Assembly: GCF_003473485.1 (NCBI RefSeq)
Contig: NC_053049.1
Span: 18,809,501-18,873,500 of the forward strand
Reading direction: 5' to 3'
Length of the DNA: 64,000 bases
Source: Medicago truncatula
Taxonomy: Eukaryota > Streptophyta > Magnoliopsida > Fabales > Fabaceae
The notes under the pieces were generated by a model. That model worked only from the letters and a program-made list of their open reading frames with translations, had not been told where the DNA came from and ran no database searches. Both the position numbers and the translations under genes were made by a program. Position 1 is the first letter of the stretch. Each line of letters starts with the position of its first letter. Shown one piece after another: positions 35,288-46,665 of the stretch.

Positions 35288-37442
35288 TGTAACGCCCTCT
35301 TTGAATTATTTGATTTATTTAATTATTTAATTGAGTCTAAAGTTTATTAAGAAGAGTTTAAAATATATTTATTTGATTATGTGATTTATTAAGTGGCTTA
35401 TGTTGTTATTTAATAGAATAAGATTTGAAAATAGAAATAAGATTGAGTTGAGAGTTTGTTATGAGATTTTAGAGAGTTTTGGGGGAGAAAGAGAAATAAG
35501 ATAAAATAGAAAAAGGGTTATAAATAGGAGAAACCTAGTTTAGAAAAAACATAAAGTACGATCAATTTTGGAAAAAAGGGAGAAAAAGCCAAGAGAAGAG
35601 CAAGAGACCTAGGATTGCTGCGATTTTGAGTTATAAGGTAAGGGTGGGACTAACATTCAATAATCTTAAGTCATTGATTCTGAAAATTGGATTTAACATG
35701 TTGTAGGTTTTCGTTTTTGAGAATTTGGGAATTAGGGTTAAAAGTGATTATTTGATGATTTTCTAAAATAATATTTTGGGTCAAGTTTTATATGGTTTTG
35801 AGTCTCTTTTGATCTATATAAATGTTTAGACAAATTTTGGAATCAAATTTGGGCATTGGGAAGTCAAAATTGGGATTTTTGGGTGAAAAATTAGTTTTTC
35901 CCGAGAGCTGCACAGTGACAGCATCTTCTGTTTCATGTTCTTGCGTCTTTTTCACACGTTTCTGTTTTGAACTGGGTTTTGGTGTAAAAATGAAAGTTGT
36001 AGATAATTTTGTTACCTTTCCAATGGCTTTGGTTTGGCGTAAAAATGATTTTTGGTTTAGGAGTTATGATGAAAATACTCCAAGGAGGTCTTAGTGAATT
36101 TTTATGAATTTCAGCACAACTTTGTCCGAATTTTAAATGAAAACTGGTATTGATTGGTACATAATTGGTCTTAGGTATAAACACGAAAGTTGTAGGTATG
36201 GATGTTAGCTTTCTAGTGCCGTTGGTTTGACTTCAAAAGAATTTATAGAACTTGAGTTATGGTCAAATTACTGCACGTAGGTCACAGTGAATAATTGAAT
36301 ATGATTGATGAATTAGTATGTATATGTATATGTTTGTGAATACGATATTATCCATGATTGATGAAGTGTTATATTTATGTATGATGTTTTAAGATGTTGA
36401 TGATTGAATAAGATGTGATACATTGTTTATGTGCATTACTTGAGATATTATTGAATATTTAAGATGTTGTTGAATTGCAATTGATATTTTTATGTCTTGC
36501 TGTTGATGTAATCTGCCTATGCTGCTATTGTTATTTAACTAAGTTGCATGAGTCAGTCTAAGTTGATTAAGATGTTGATAATGATGTTCCAAATTATTGG
36601 ACTATTTAAGAGGTCGAGTCCATGCATTAGCAAATAGCGATTGGGGCTTGATGCTCTGGAAGTATAATAATACTCAAATAGCGATTGGGGCTTGATGCTC
36701 TGGAAGTATAATAATACTCAAATAGAGATTGGGACTTGATGCCCCGTATTGGTACCACATGCATATAAGAGGTCTAAGTTGCATAGTCAAGAGGTTAAGT
36801 TGTCGAGTTGTCAAGTTGTCAAGTTGTCGAGTTGTTAAGTTGTTAAATCATGAAATTGTTTAAAGCTGTGATTCTTTATATGAACTATTAAAGAAGTGAA
36901 TTATGATATATTATTATCTATGATGAATATTATGATGATTACATGATGTTGTCTATGAGTTGTTAAATATGATTGATGATGCTTATGTTGTTAAATGTAA
37001 TTGATGAATTATATGCTTAATATTATTGTTTGTGAAATCTCACCCCTTCTGTTTGCCCACCATGGGTAACTAGCAGGTAACCAGGAATAGTTGATGTCGT
37101 GTGAGCTTTCTTTCTCGTGTGTCTTTAGGTGCTCTGATACGTAAAGGGATGAGAACTTTTGTTGCATGTTTTTCTATTCCTTACGTATTGTTTATGAATT
37201 TACAAGATTAAGTTGTTAATTGGATTTTTATTAGATATTTTAATGAGGCCTTCGTGCCAAAGACTATTCTAGATGTTGAATAAATTCCGTTGCGAAGTAT
37301 TAAATATTATGTTATTGATTTATGAAGGATAAATAGTTATTTATTCCATTTACGATTTTTGAAAAGAAGTGTGACATTCCGTTTATGTTGAAAACTCTGA
37401 TTTTTGTATGAAATTTTTATGTTGGGAAAACGGGGTGTTACA
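35288..37442. mobile_element. Solo LTR of a Gypsy-type element (2155 bp, TSD TTAAG)
   Basis: The insert begins TGTAACGCCCTC and ends GGGGTGTTACA, flanked by TTAAG at 35283-35287 and 37443-37447. There is no internal region, so it is a solo LTR left by recombination. A TATA box, TTATAAATAG, at 35518-35527 favours the plus orientation. A 45-bp unit with GATTGGGGCTTGATGCTCTG is repeated two to three times at 36640-36750. A related, truncated LTR lies at 55949-56990 in the opposite orientation. Open frames within it are not genes. Confidence 0.9.
35518..35527 (+). promoter_or_regulatory. TATA box of the solo LTR
   Basis: TTATAAATAG, about 230 bases from the LTR start, is followed by an A- and G-rich leader. 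It could still start transcription into the flanking element. Confidence 0.5.
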
Positions 37443-38639
37443 TTAAGAAGAAAATATAGTTCTGCTTCTGAAGTGATGTTCAGAACTAAATGCAGCAGAT
37501 AAAATAGAGAAAGAGAGAAGAAAGACACAAAGCAATTATACAGGTTCCTTCCATAAACCGGAAGTAGTCATGTCCCCCTTGCACATCCAAGGACAGTTCA
37601 CTAAAAATGTAATATCTGATTACAAATGCTCATTGCTAAAACTAGCAAGAGACTTCAAATTCTCAAACACAACTTCAAGAGACTTCCTATGCTCCTGAAC
37701 ACAGTCAAGAGACTTCTAATGCTCAAGCACAACTGTAAGAGACTTCTAATTCAAACAGAATTACACATAAAATTGTTTGAGGTTGAACACTTGATATACA
37801 ATGAGTGGTGTTCACAATACAATTCAGATACAGACTCTTAAGACTCTAGAATTTCTAAGATATGAACCTTGATAAGAAATTCTAAGTGAACTTTTTGATG
37901 CAGAACAATTTCAGTAGAGTTTTGACACTTTCAAGTTGTTGTAGAGTCTTGCCATTCTCTAAGTCTTCACTTTATATAGAGGTGTGAAAGAGACGTTGTG
38001 AATTGCCAGCACATCAAAATAAGAGTCGTTTGAAGCTTTGATCAATCACTAATGATCTTTTTCCTGATATGGTTATTGTCTTATGAAAGATCAATTTCAA
38101 ATCCATTCTCAGTATGTAGAAACATTGTTGTAGGCAGAGCTGTTATTCTTGTCTTTTAGCAGAGACACAAACTGAGTAGTGGAGATAGTGGTTGTACACT
38201 TCGTACAATTGTACTATGACAACGCTCTTCAAAGAACAAGCATCCAATGCTTTCAAATCCTATCAAAATAGTCGTTGCTTCACTCCTCTGGTCTTTTGCA
38301 ATGCTTGAACGAGATTGAATCCACTGAACAGCCTTTGAAGCTCTAAGTCTTGCATCTTCTGAAGAACTTAAGCTTCTGGTGATCTTGCTTCTGATGACGT
38401 CATCACTTCAGAACTTTGACTTCAGGAGCACTCTCTTCAGATGCTTAAAGCTTCCTTTTTGTTGATTCCTTAGCTCTTAATTTGCTCTTTCATAACCTAA
38501 TAATGATATCAATTTTTGTCTATGGTCCTGTACACTTGAACAAATATTAGCATATCCAATTGACAATTTTTAATACATTGTTATCATCAAAACTCAAAGG
38601 TAATGTTAAACACATTTTGTTCCAACAACTGAATCATCA

Positions 38640-40060
38640 CATCCCATACCAACCAACCAAACCTCTGACTCATATGTGTTGGATGAACTTGCTAATCATT
38701 ACTCAGGTGAATTATACCTGGTGTTAAACCCAATCTAGAAAAAGCCTCTGAAGTAGCTTCTGATGGAGTTACTTTAGAAAGCTCACAACAACAAGCACCA
38801 AACTCACAAATGGCCAAGAAAAGTTAATCTGTTCCTGAACAACATGTTCCTGAACACATCATTGATGATCAACCTGAGTTTTACAATTCTCTTAACCAAA
38901 TCAGTGATACCGACTTTATGATCACATCAGATTCTTCTGATGGTAGGGATGAGAAAACTAACTCCTAGGTTAAACCAAGATTTCTTAGTAATTAGTCAAC
39001 AAGCTCATATTCTATTGTGGTCTTAAATTTTTTTCTTGATCAACCTTCTGACACCACAACTCATACACCTAACCCTAAACCTTCTACCACTGACCTTCTT
39101 TCATTTTCAAACTTAGCTATTCAAACTTGTGCTCATGCCAAAACCAAAAATGTCCCTTCTCCACCCACCCTGTTTCTAGATTCTACTATACTAGCAGATA
39201 TGTGTGAGAACATATTTCAGGACCTGAACAAGTTAGTTCAAGTAAGGAACAATCTGGTTCATGAAGATAACTATGAAAAGCAATGGAGGAGGTTGAAAGA
39301 AAGAGTGGATTTTGTCTTAATTGGACTTCAAAGATCATCTCTTGATGCTCAAGACATTTCTCAAAACAAACTCCAAGATTGGCTAAGAGGGATTGTTTGT
39401 AACTTGCAAGAAGTTGAAGTCAAAAAGAACTCTTGTGAAGACACCTTTATGCATAAGAGCCAGAAATGCTACTGATTTTACTCCTTCTGGTGTTCACTCT
39501 ATGGAGCCGGATCTATCTTGGTTATCTAAAATAAATGTCAAGACAACCTCACCAGATTTGTCTTTGTTGCAAAGGAATGTTGAACTAGAGAGTGAAAACA
39601 AGCAGCTGAAAAAAGAGCTTATAGATCAGAAACTGCTGCTGCTTGTATACATGACATCTATAGAAGCAAACTGGAAGAAGCAAGGATTAGAGAAGAGAAT
39701 TTGTTACGAAGCCATAATGATCTCAAGGAAAAATTGAGGAAGTAATTTGAGAACACAAACAGGAAACTCCAAGAAATGATGGAAATGTTCCAGAAACAAG
39801 CCAAGCCTTAGTTGCACACATTGTCTTTTAGTTTGTTTAGTTTTTACTCTTGAGTTTCTATGTTTATGTGCTTCTGAACCATTTTTAGCTTATGAAATGT
39901 TTATGTGTTTCTGAACTAATATTTTGCTTCTGAACTAATTTTTTGTGCTTCTGAACTCAATGAATTGCTCACTATGTTTTTCTCATCTCTTACTTTTTGT
40001 CTTTATATTTTTCTTTAACTTTTTGTTGATAACAAAAGGGGAGTGGATGTATAGTATTTA
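38640..40060 (+). pseudogene. Envelope-like ORF remnant of a Sirevirus-type element (element 3)
   Basis: The plus-strand frames 39017-39475 and 39393-39737 belong to one broken ORF. A Pro/Thr/Ser-rich N-terminus with degenerate upstream sequence leads to a region with LDSTILADMCENIFQDLN, LVQVRNNLVHED and WRRLKERVDFVL. A Lys/Glu coiled-coil tail follows (LLQRNVELESENKQLKKEL). This is the 'envelope-like' protein found after pol in legume Sireviruses; its role is unknown. A +1 frameshift near 39450 and upstream stops inactivate it. The purine tract AAAAGGGGAGTGG at 40035-40047 is a candidate polypurine tract before the 3' LTR. Confidence 0.75.
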
Positions 40061-40196
40061 TGATAGGCTCTGAGCCCCATTAATTTAATTTTAATCAAGT
40101 TAAATTAATAGAACGTTCTTCCAATCTCTTAGTCTATTTAAGGTGAGATTAATTCTGAGTGTTATTTCGTTTTTAAATGATGAATTTAATTAACAT

Positions 40197-42774
40197 GGAT
40201 AGAACTGTGTTTAACATTACTGATAGATTTTTTTAGCAAGTATACTAAATACTATTGAAGTAGTAAAAATATCGTTCCCACGAGGACTGTGTTAATCTCA
40301 ATTTAGCAATAAGGTTAATATTTAGGATGTGTAAATTATTTTGTTTGTAGATTTGATTTGATTGCATAAAATTAAATAAACAGAAAATAAAGATAGTGTT
40401 GGAAAATATATATAAGAGATGAGACTAGGTCTTTCGAATCATCTATGTTCCCCTAATTGGTATACTGCACCTATTCTTATGAATGATTTTCTAGTTCCAC
40501 GATAGTTAACAAAATAGTCCTAATCAATCCCTTGAGTTAAGACTCTCTTCTCAAACTACAGCCCCTAATTCCTTAGATGGTCTAATAATCTTTGAAGGTT
40601 TTAAGAACGTTAACCTAATATCACTAATAAAGGATTATCCATTCCTAGACTAACCATGATTATTAGAACAATTCAATTTTGTCTAAGTAGAAAGCTATGG
40701 TCAGTAGTCATTCATTCTCACTAAATCATGTTTATATTTGATCAGAATATAAAAAGCATTAAGAACAATTGAATTGAATAAAAACTAGATTGTCATTCAC
40801 AATAAATAGAGTTTCACAGCAACATGGTTCAATAAGGGTTACATAGAATCATCTCAGACCTAATCAAAGGAAATTAGCTAGACATGGTTAAATACATAAA
40901 CAACATAGTAAAGAAAATAAACCGATAGAGTTTCGTCGTTGTCGGCGTTGCTCCTCAATTCTTTCAATTGCTACCGATTATGAGTTTTTCCCTATCCATA
41001 TGCCTTCTTCCCTTCTCGTGATGCGTGCGGCTCTTTTCTTTTCCAAATTGTGAATCACAAAACGTGAATCACTGTATGCCGTAATCTCCTCCTTTTGTGT
41101 GTGGCTTTCTTGTTATATATATAGGCAATGTAACCTAGTTTTCTTTCTTTCAACATGTTACGGTTTTTTTATCTTTTCTTTTGCTCAAGCCCGTTTATTT
41201 CTTCTTTTTGCACCTTCCATGTAGTGACATTATTTTCTTTCCTTGTGCGACATGTTCCTAAAATCGTGTCACGAAATAGTCATCGTGACACGTTTTAACC
41301 GATATCGAATGAACCTCATCTGTGCTCCAAATCGTGACACGTTTTCAACAATCGTGACACGATTTTGCTTTCTTCAAAAATCTTCTATTTTTCTTGTTTT
41401 CTTTGCTGTTTAAGCTTGCATGTGAACTCAAAATATCATGAAAATGACACTAAAAACAGTGAATGACTGACTGTCATCAATTACCCTTTAAGAGTTTTGA
41501 TGATAACAAGGTATTAAAAATTATCAATTGGATACGCTAATATTTGTTCAAGTGTGCAGGACCAAATACAAGGTTAAGTATATTTTGTAGGTTCTGGAAG
41601 AACAAATTAAGAGCAATGGAATCAACAAAAAGAAAGCTTGAAGCGTATGAAGAAAAGTGATTATGAAGTCAAGTTCTCATGAAATGATCACGTCATTAGA
41701 AGCAAGTTGATCAGAAGCACTTCATCAGAAGCTACATCCCCAGAAGCTGTCTTTCATCAGGAGCAGAAGATCATCAGAAGATGAAAGAGTTAATGCTTCA
41801 AAGACTGTTCAAAGGATTTAATCACGGCTAGCATTGCAAGAAGACAAGAAGAGTGAAGCAACGACTATTTTGAAAGAATTTGAAGGCATTAGATGCTTAT
41901 TTTTTGAAGAGCGTTGAAAAACTACAATTGTACGAAGTGTACAACCACTATCTCCACTACTCTGTTTTGTGTCTGCAATAAGACAAGAATAACAACTATG
42001 TTTGCAACGATATTCCTCCAGACTTGGAATGGATTTGAAATTGATCCTTCATAGGACAATTAACAAATCATGCAAAAGATCATTGGTGATTTGATCAAAC
42101 TCCAAACGACTCTATTTTGATGTGCTAGCAATTCACAACGTCTCTTTCACAGCTCTATATAAAGGGGTGAAAACTTAGAGAATGGCAAGGACTCTACAAC
42201 AATTTGAAAGCGCAAAAACTCTGCTGAAATTGTTCTGCAATCAAAGTTCACTTAGAATTTCTTAACAAAGTTAATATCTTAGAAATTCTAGAGTCTTAAG
42301 AGTCTGTATCTGATTTGTATTGTGAGCACTACTGATTGTATATCAAGTGTTCAACCTCAAACATTTTTCTTTGTAATTCTGTTTAATAGAAGTCTCTTGC
42401 TTGTGTGCTTGAGCATATGAAGTCTCTTGATTGTGTTCAGGAGCATAGGGAAACTCTTGCTTGTGTGCTTGAGTAGTTTGAAGTCTCTTGTTAGTTTTAG
42501 CAGTGAGCAATTACAGATATTACATTTTTTAGTGAACTCTCCTTGGAAGTGCAAGGGGGATAGGACTACTTTCGGTTTGTGGAAAGAACCTGTATAATTG
42601 TTTTGTGTCTTTTTTTTCTCTCCCTCTCTCTCTGTTTTTATCCGCTGGATCTAGAATCTGATCATCACTTAGAAGTTGTAATCTAACAGCTTCTGATCAG
42701 TGACTTCAGTAGGAGAAAACGAAGAAAAAGCAAACACAATTCAATCCCCCCTTCTTGTGTTTTTCTCACCTTCA
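40197..42774 (+). mobile_element. 3' LTR of Sirevirus-like element 3, split by a solo LTR
   Basis: Removing 40221-41479 and one ATTAC reconnects AGAACTGTGTTTAACATTAC to CCTTTAAGAGTTTTGATGAT, which is the start of the same LTR family as 58-1330, here on the plus strand. It ends TTTTTCTCACCTTCA at 42774. The first ~20 bases are diverged, so the exact left end is uncertain. Together with the envelope-like relic it is the 3' end of a plus-strand element, opposite in orientation to element 2. Confidence 0.82.
40221..41479. mobile_element. Solo LTR of a second family (1259 bp, TSD ATTAC)
   Basis: It starts TGATAGATTTTTTTAGCAAG and ends GACTGTCATCA, flanked by ATTAC at 40216-40220 and 41480-41484. 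A TATATATATA box (41113-41125) reads equally on both strands. Four copies of an ATCGTG(A/T)CACG palindrome lie at about 41263-41365. If the LTR reads on the minus strand, the palindromes fall upstream of the TATA box. No coding content is present. Confidence 0.88.
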
Positions 42775-43655
42775 ATCATATAAGTGTCAAAGGTGATGGA
42801 TTGATATAGTGGTGAGTTTCCTAAATGTTGTTTACGAGTCAATTTATTGATATTGGTAGCAAACTCAGCATTGCTTGATATATGACAATGCAGTCCAGTT
42901 AAATTACGGCAAAAATGGCATTGTAGTTGCGCTCACTCACACATGTATTCAATGGAAATGCTCCCTCTGTTCAAGCTATGAAGGTAGAGTTTAGGCAGTC
43001 ATAAAGTTTTTCTTTATGTGCCTTTGAAATTGCAGACCCAAAGCATGATGTGCCTCGGAGTTTAGGCAGTCATACAATTTTTTTGGTTCTTACTGATTTG
43101 GATTTTTTTCTTCATAGTTGATTTGTTTTTTGTTTTTGGGGATTTTATATATGTGTAGTTCCTTTTTAGAATTTATTAACCATTCAAGGTTTCTCCTTCT
43201 TCATTTTTTACAATTTAATAAAGCTTTGAGGCCATTGCCATTTTGTTTTCATCTTTCATTCATAATGATTTGAGTCTATAGAAGTGTCTGCTATTTTTAC
43301 TGATTTGAATTCATTGTAGTTGAAAGCTTGATATTCTTCAACATTTTTCTTTGGCCTCTACTGTGGTTTTGTATCCGATTCTGCAGTTGAAGCTTGATAT
43401 TATAGAATATTTTGATATTTCTATCCAGCGTAGCTAAGTTTTCGAATGTCATACAGTTGAAGAGAGCTTGAAGATGCAATGCAGCTAAAGGAAGAGATGT
43501 GTTCAGTGAAAAACCTTCCAGTGATGAACTTTTGGCTGCCATTTGACCTTTTTAACTGACAATGAATATAGAATATCATAATGACAATGTGGTGAGCTAT
43601 CTTTATTTGACCTTTTTATGATATTCTATGTTTTGGCTGCCATATTCTCCTTATC
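42775..43655. other. Spacer between element 3 and the RPA-like fragment
   Basis: No supported gene. Scattered repeats of GTTTAGGCAGTCATA (near 42992 and 43061) and TTTGACCTTTTTA (43543, 43608) suggest small local duplications. The minus-strand frame at 43297-43542 is not convincing. Confidence 0.35.
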
Positions 43656-43659
43656 AGTA

Positions 43660-44467
43660 TCTGTTGGTAGAAAGATTGACATTCAAATCCAGGGTCGTGT
43701 GATTAATCTCTGGACTACTCCGGACCATTTCAATCCAAATGAAGTTGGCGGTATGCATGCTTGATGATCAGGTAATTTATGAGCTTTTTCAGTTGATAAT
43801 AGCCATTATAGATCGTTCCACGTATGGGTTTTCTTAACAAAGAATAATCATATAGGTTTCTGTTTTAATGCAATAATAGGAGCATAAAGAATGAAAGAAT
43901 GAGTAAATATTTCTGTTTTAATAGCATGCACTGTGGTTTTAAGTATAATAATGAAAGGCCTGTAAAAATGCGGTTTCTATCATCTAAAATTATCAGCTGA
44001 AAAGAAGCAAGCAAGAAAGAACATAAGAAATTATTTGTCTATTCGGCGTGGCAGTATGTTCTTATAGTTTCTTCAATGTATATTTTAAACTCAATATCTT
44101 GTAATTTTGATGTTTTTTTTTCTTTCTGAAACTTCTCATTTCATTTATGCAGAACTAGGTGTAAGCAACACCATAGAACACCAAAAAGAACGAATACAAA
44201 CGAGCCGCAGAAACGTGGAAACATCTCGATGGCCCAGAAAATGATACCAAACAGCTCTAAAAGATTTGAATTAACTGTTATGCTTCATTTTAATTTACTC
44301 AAAGAAACTAACTGTTATGCTTCATTTTAATTTTGGAGGCTCTTGAAGGAGGTGATTCAAGCAACAAGGGAGAGGCTGTTGCAGCAACTGATACTCCAGC
44401 AAGAAAACCGCTGGGAAAAAGGCCAGTTGAGAGTGTTGAAGGGCTCACTACAACATTTTCGGTCTAA
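43660..44467 (+). pseudogene. Replication protein A large-subunit-like fragment
   Basis: An OB-fold-like piece at 43672-43770 reads KIDIQIQGRVINLWTTPDHF and then NPNEVGGMH before a stop. It resembles the single-stranded-DNA-binding domain of plant RPA1-like proteins. A separate piece at 44336-44467 (GEAVAATDTPARKPLGKRPV, stop TAA) resembles the basic C-terminal tail of the same family. Between them lies non-coding, AT-rich sequence. Such fragments are often associated with Helitrons, which carry RPA-like genes, but no Helitron helicase is seen here. Confidence 0.5.
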
Positions 44468-45339
44468 AACCACTGGATGCGATCACCATTGAGTTTGGAG
44501 AAGGCTCTGCTACTAAAGAGCCGAAGATGGTTTGCATCAAGACGAATGATGGTTGCCGGGATCCCATGAGGCATCCAAGATTAACGCGCGCTGCTATAGC
44601 TAAGTTCCTGGCAGGTGTTTCGGAAAAGTGCAAAATGAGTATTCAAGAACCGTGACAGAACACAGCTGAATGTATAGTGAGTTTCGGGTGTTCGAAATTG
44701 GTTTTCATCCAAAATAAACTTAACAAATTCAAATGTGCGCAACTGCTTACAATCATTTGAGTGCTTTTGGTTTTTCTCAGCCAATCCTTTCGGTCAATAA
44801 GATTTGTTGTTAAAATCATTACCTTAATATCTTAAAACAAATATACAACTTAACTCTAAGCTCTTTGCACTTTTTAATCTTCCAAAATATACACAAAATA
44901 TTAGGCGAAAAAAACAAAAAAGTTCAATTTAATTAATTTTTTTTGGTAAAGCCCTCTTATTGGGGCCCAAAAAAGTCCAAAATATAGACAAAATAACAAT
45001 AACAACAGTATAAAGCCCTCTTACAAATAATTTGGGCCTGTTACGTTGTTTAAATGAATTAAATTAGAAAATAGAAACCATACATAGAAAATAATTTTGG
45101 CAAACATGTAGTGTAAAAATTATTAGCACTAATCTAATTTTGAATCTCTACATCATTGGACTTATCAACTGTTCATCATAGTTAAATTATTTCAATGTTA
45201 ACATTAGCATTTGGTAAAAATTAAACTATAATACAAATCAAGGAAAGGTAGCAGGTGCAACTTAGATTTCTTCTATCCTGTTTGAACACTCATGCTTTCT
45301 GATAAGTCTTGAAGGAGACATGATTTATTTTTTTCCCAT
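44468..45339. other. Spacer with one coding-like scrap
   Basis: A plus-strand frame right after the RPA-like tail (about 44468-44655) reads LKPLDAITIEFGEGSATKEP and is fairly codon-like, but I do not recognise it. The rest is AT-rich and has no gene. Confidence 0.3.
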
Positions 45340-46050
45340 CCAGTTTGTGGTATTATTGGTTATTGGGGGCCCCAATGAAGGAAGCATCTTCCTCTTGACG
45401 TGGTCTAGACTTTGTGCATTAGTTTCCTTTAGTGTGCGAGTTTTTCTTCGTCAATGAGTCAACTTCAGAGTTTCTTGCTAACGAGTACTCTTACAATATT
45501 GACTAACAAATCTACAAGTTTTTAGCTTTGTCCCTTCGTCCCAAAATAACTTAGTTATTTGCGCAAAAATTTTTTGTTTCAAAATAATAGACACATTTTA
45601 TTTTTCATAACTTTAATTAATATTACTTTCATTACTCTTAATTAAATATATTCTACTTTACATTTATAATAATGAAAAATGCATCAATACTGGACAAGAG
45701 ACTCAAAATCGGACATTTTTTTCTCTCTCTCTTTCAATTATACAATTTTTTTTATTATGCGTAAAACGAACAAAAGAGTTGGGTATGATGAGACCAAGGG
45801 AGTGATTAATTACACAATTTTTTGATACAAAACTTACTTACAATTATTTTAGTACTTAACCAATACCCAAAGGAGACTTATTAACCTTCTCCAACGTATA
45901 AAACCATTTTCTTTGCAAGTTATTTTTACTTTTGAGGGAAACTAATGTATTCCTAAGAAAAACCGTAATTATGGGACCAAATTAGTGCTTCAGAAGAAAA
46001 AAAAACTTATTTTCGGTCTTTAAGGAAAATGAAAGAAGATAAAGTAGATC
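45340..46050. repeat. Segmental duplicate of the receptor kinase upstream region
   Basis: This block aligns with 54360-54727 plus 57953-58340, with the copia insertion removed. Shared stretches include GGGGCCCCAATGAAGGAAGC, TTTGTGCATTAGTTTCCTTT, AATAATAGACACATTTTA and TTTTCGGTCTTTAAGGAAAA. Both are in the same orientation. No receptor kinase exon lies next to this copy, so the gene body was either never included or has been deleted. Confidence 0.85.
45531..45803. mobile_element. MITE within the duplicated upstream block
   Basis: The left end is TCCCTTCGTCCCAAAATAAC and the right end is the near complement ending CAAGGGAGT. The interior is AT-rich. The equivalent copy spans 54561-54727 plus 57953-58088 and is the target of the copia insertion there. 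Confidence 0.6.
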
Positions 46051-46315
46051 TGGTTTTTTTTTTTCTTCGTGATATCATTGTCTGAATGTGACGATGTGTT
46101 GTTTGCCGTTTTATGCAGCGATGTTAATTTATCTTCTTGTTGTTGTGGTGTTTATTTGTTTTATATTGAAAGATTAAATATTCAATTGATTTTTAGATGA
46201 ACCGGTCAACTGAAACAAACAAATATCATCAAGTTTGTTTGTATTTGTTTCACTTATAAATAAATAAATAAAAAAGCTAAAACCAACTCAACACTCTCAA
46301 TTCTCATATCTTAGG

Positions 46316-46665
46316 GGGTGTGTTTGTTTCAAGTTATAATTGTTGATTCCCGGGAATAAAATGATAGGAATGTATATGCCTATGTTTGTTACAAGTTTAC
46401 TAAATTTTATTCCCAGGTATAAAATGTTCCTGGGAATAGAAAAAAATTTCCCAAGGAAAAGGGTGGGAATAAAGTTCTCATGGAGATGGAAATAAATTCA
46501 TAAATAGTTTACCTATTATAATCCCTATTTTTATGGTTCCTAGGAATATTATAAAGCTAACCAAACATATTTTTCCTAAATTCCTTGGAATAAAATTCCC
46601 ATCTTTATATTCCAAGAAATGTTATTCCTAGAAATAAATTTGGTAAACTTGAAACAAACACACCA
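46316..46665. mobile_element. MITE with 'ggtgtgtttgtttcaagttta' inverted repeats
   Basis: The left end, GGGTGTGTTTGTTTCAAGTT, and the right end, AAACTTGAAACAAACACACC, are complementary over 20 bases. TTA on the left and TTG on the right suggest a 3-bp target, as in PIF/Harbinger elements. The interior is built of repeated TCCCGGGAATA, TTCCTGGGAATA and TTCCTAGGAATA palindromes, giving strong secondary structure. No ORF is present. Confidence 0.75.

Larger units (their letters stand above)
35205..38627 (-). mobile_element. 5' LTR of Sirevirus-like element 2, split by a solo LTR
   Basis: The minus strand starts TGTTGGAACAAAATGTG at 38627 and ends CACCTTCA at 35205, next to the primer site. Removing the insertion 35288-37442 and one target duplication leaves about 1263 bp, equal to the LTR at 58-1330. 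Short tandem repeats built on AAGAGACTTCTAATGCTCAA recur at 37640-37750. Confidence 0.88.

Noticed and set aside
35822-36094. 90-aa frame in the solo LTR
   Set aside because: No domain, overlaps an opposite-strand frame, and lies wholly inside LTR sequence.
44448-44784. Minus-strand frames near the RPA-like tail
   Set aside because: They are antisense to a more codon-like plus-strand stretch and show no domain.
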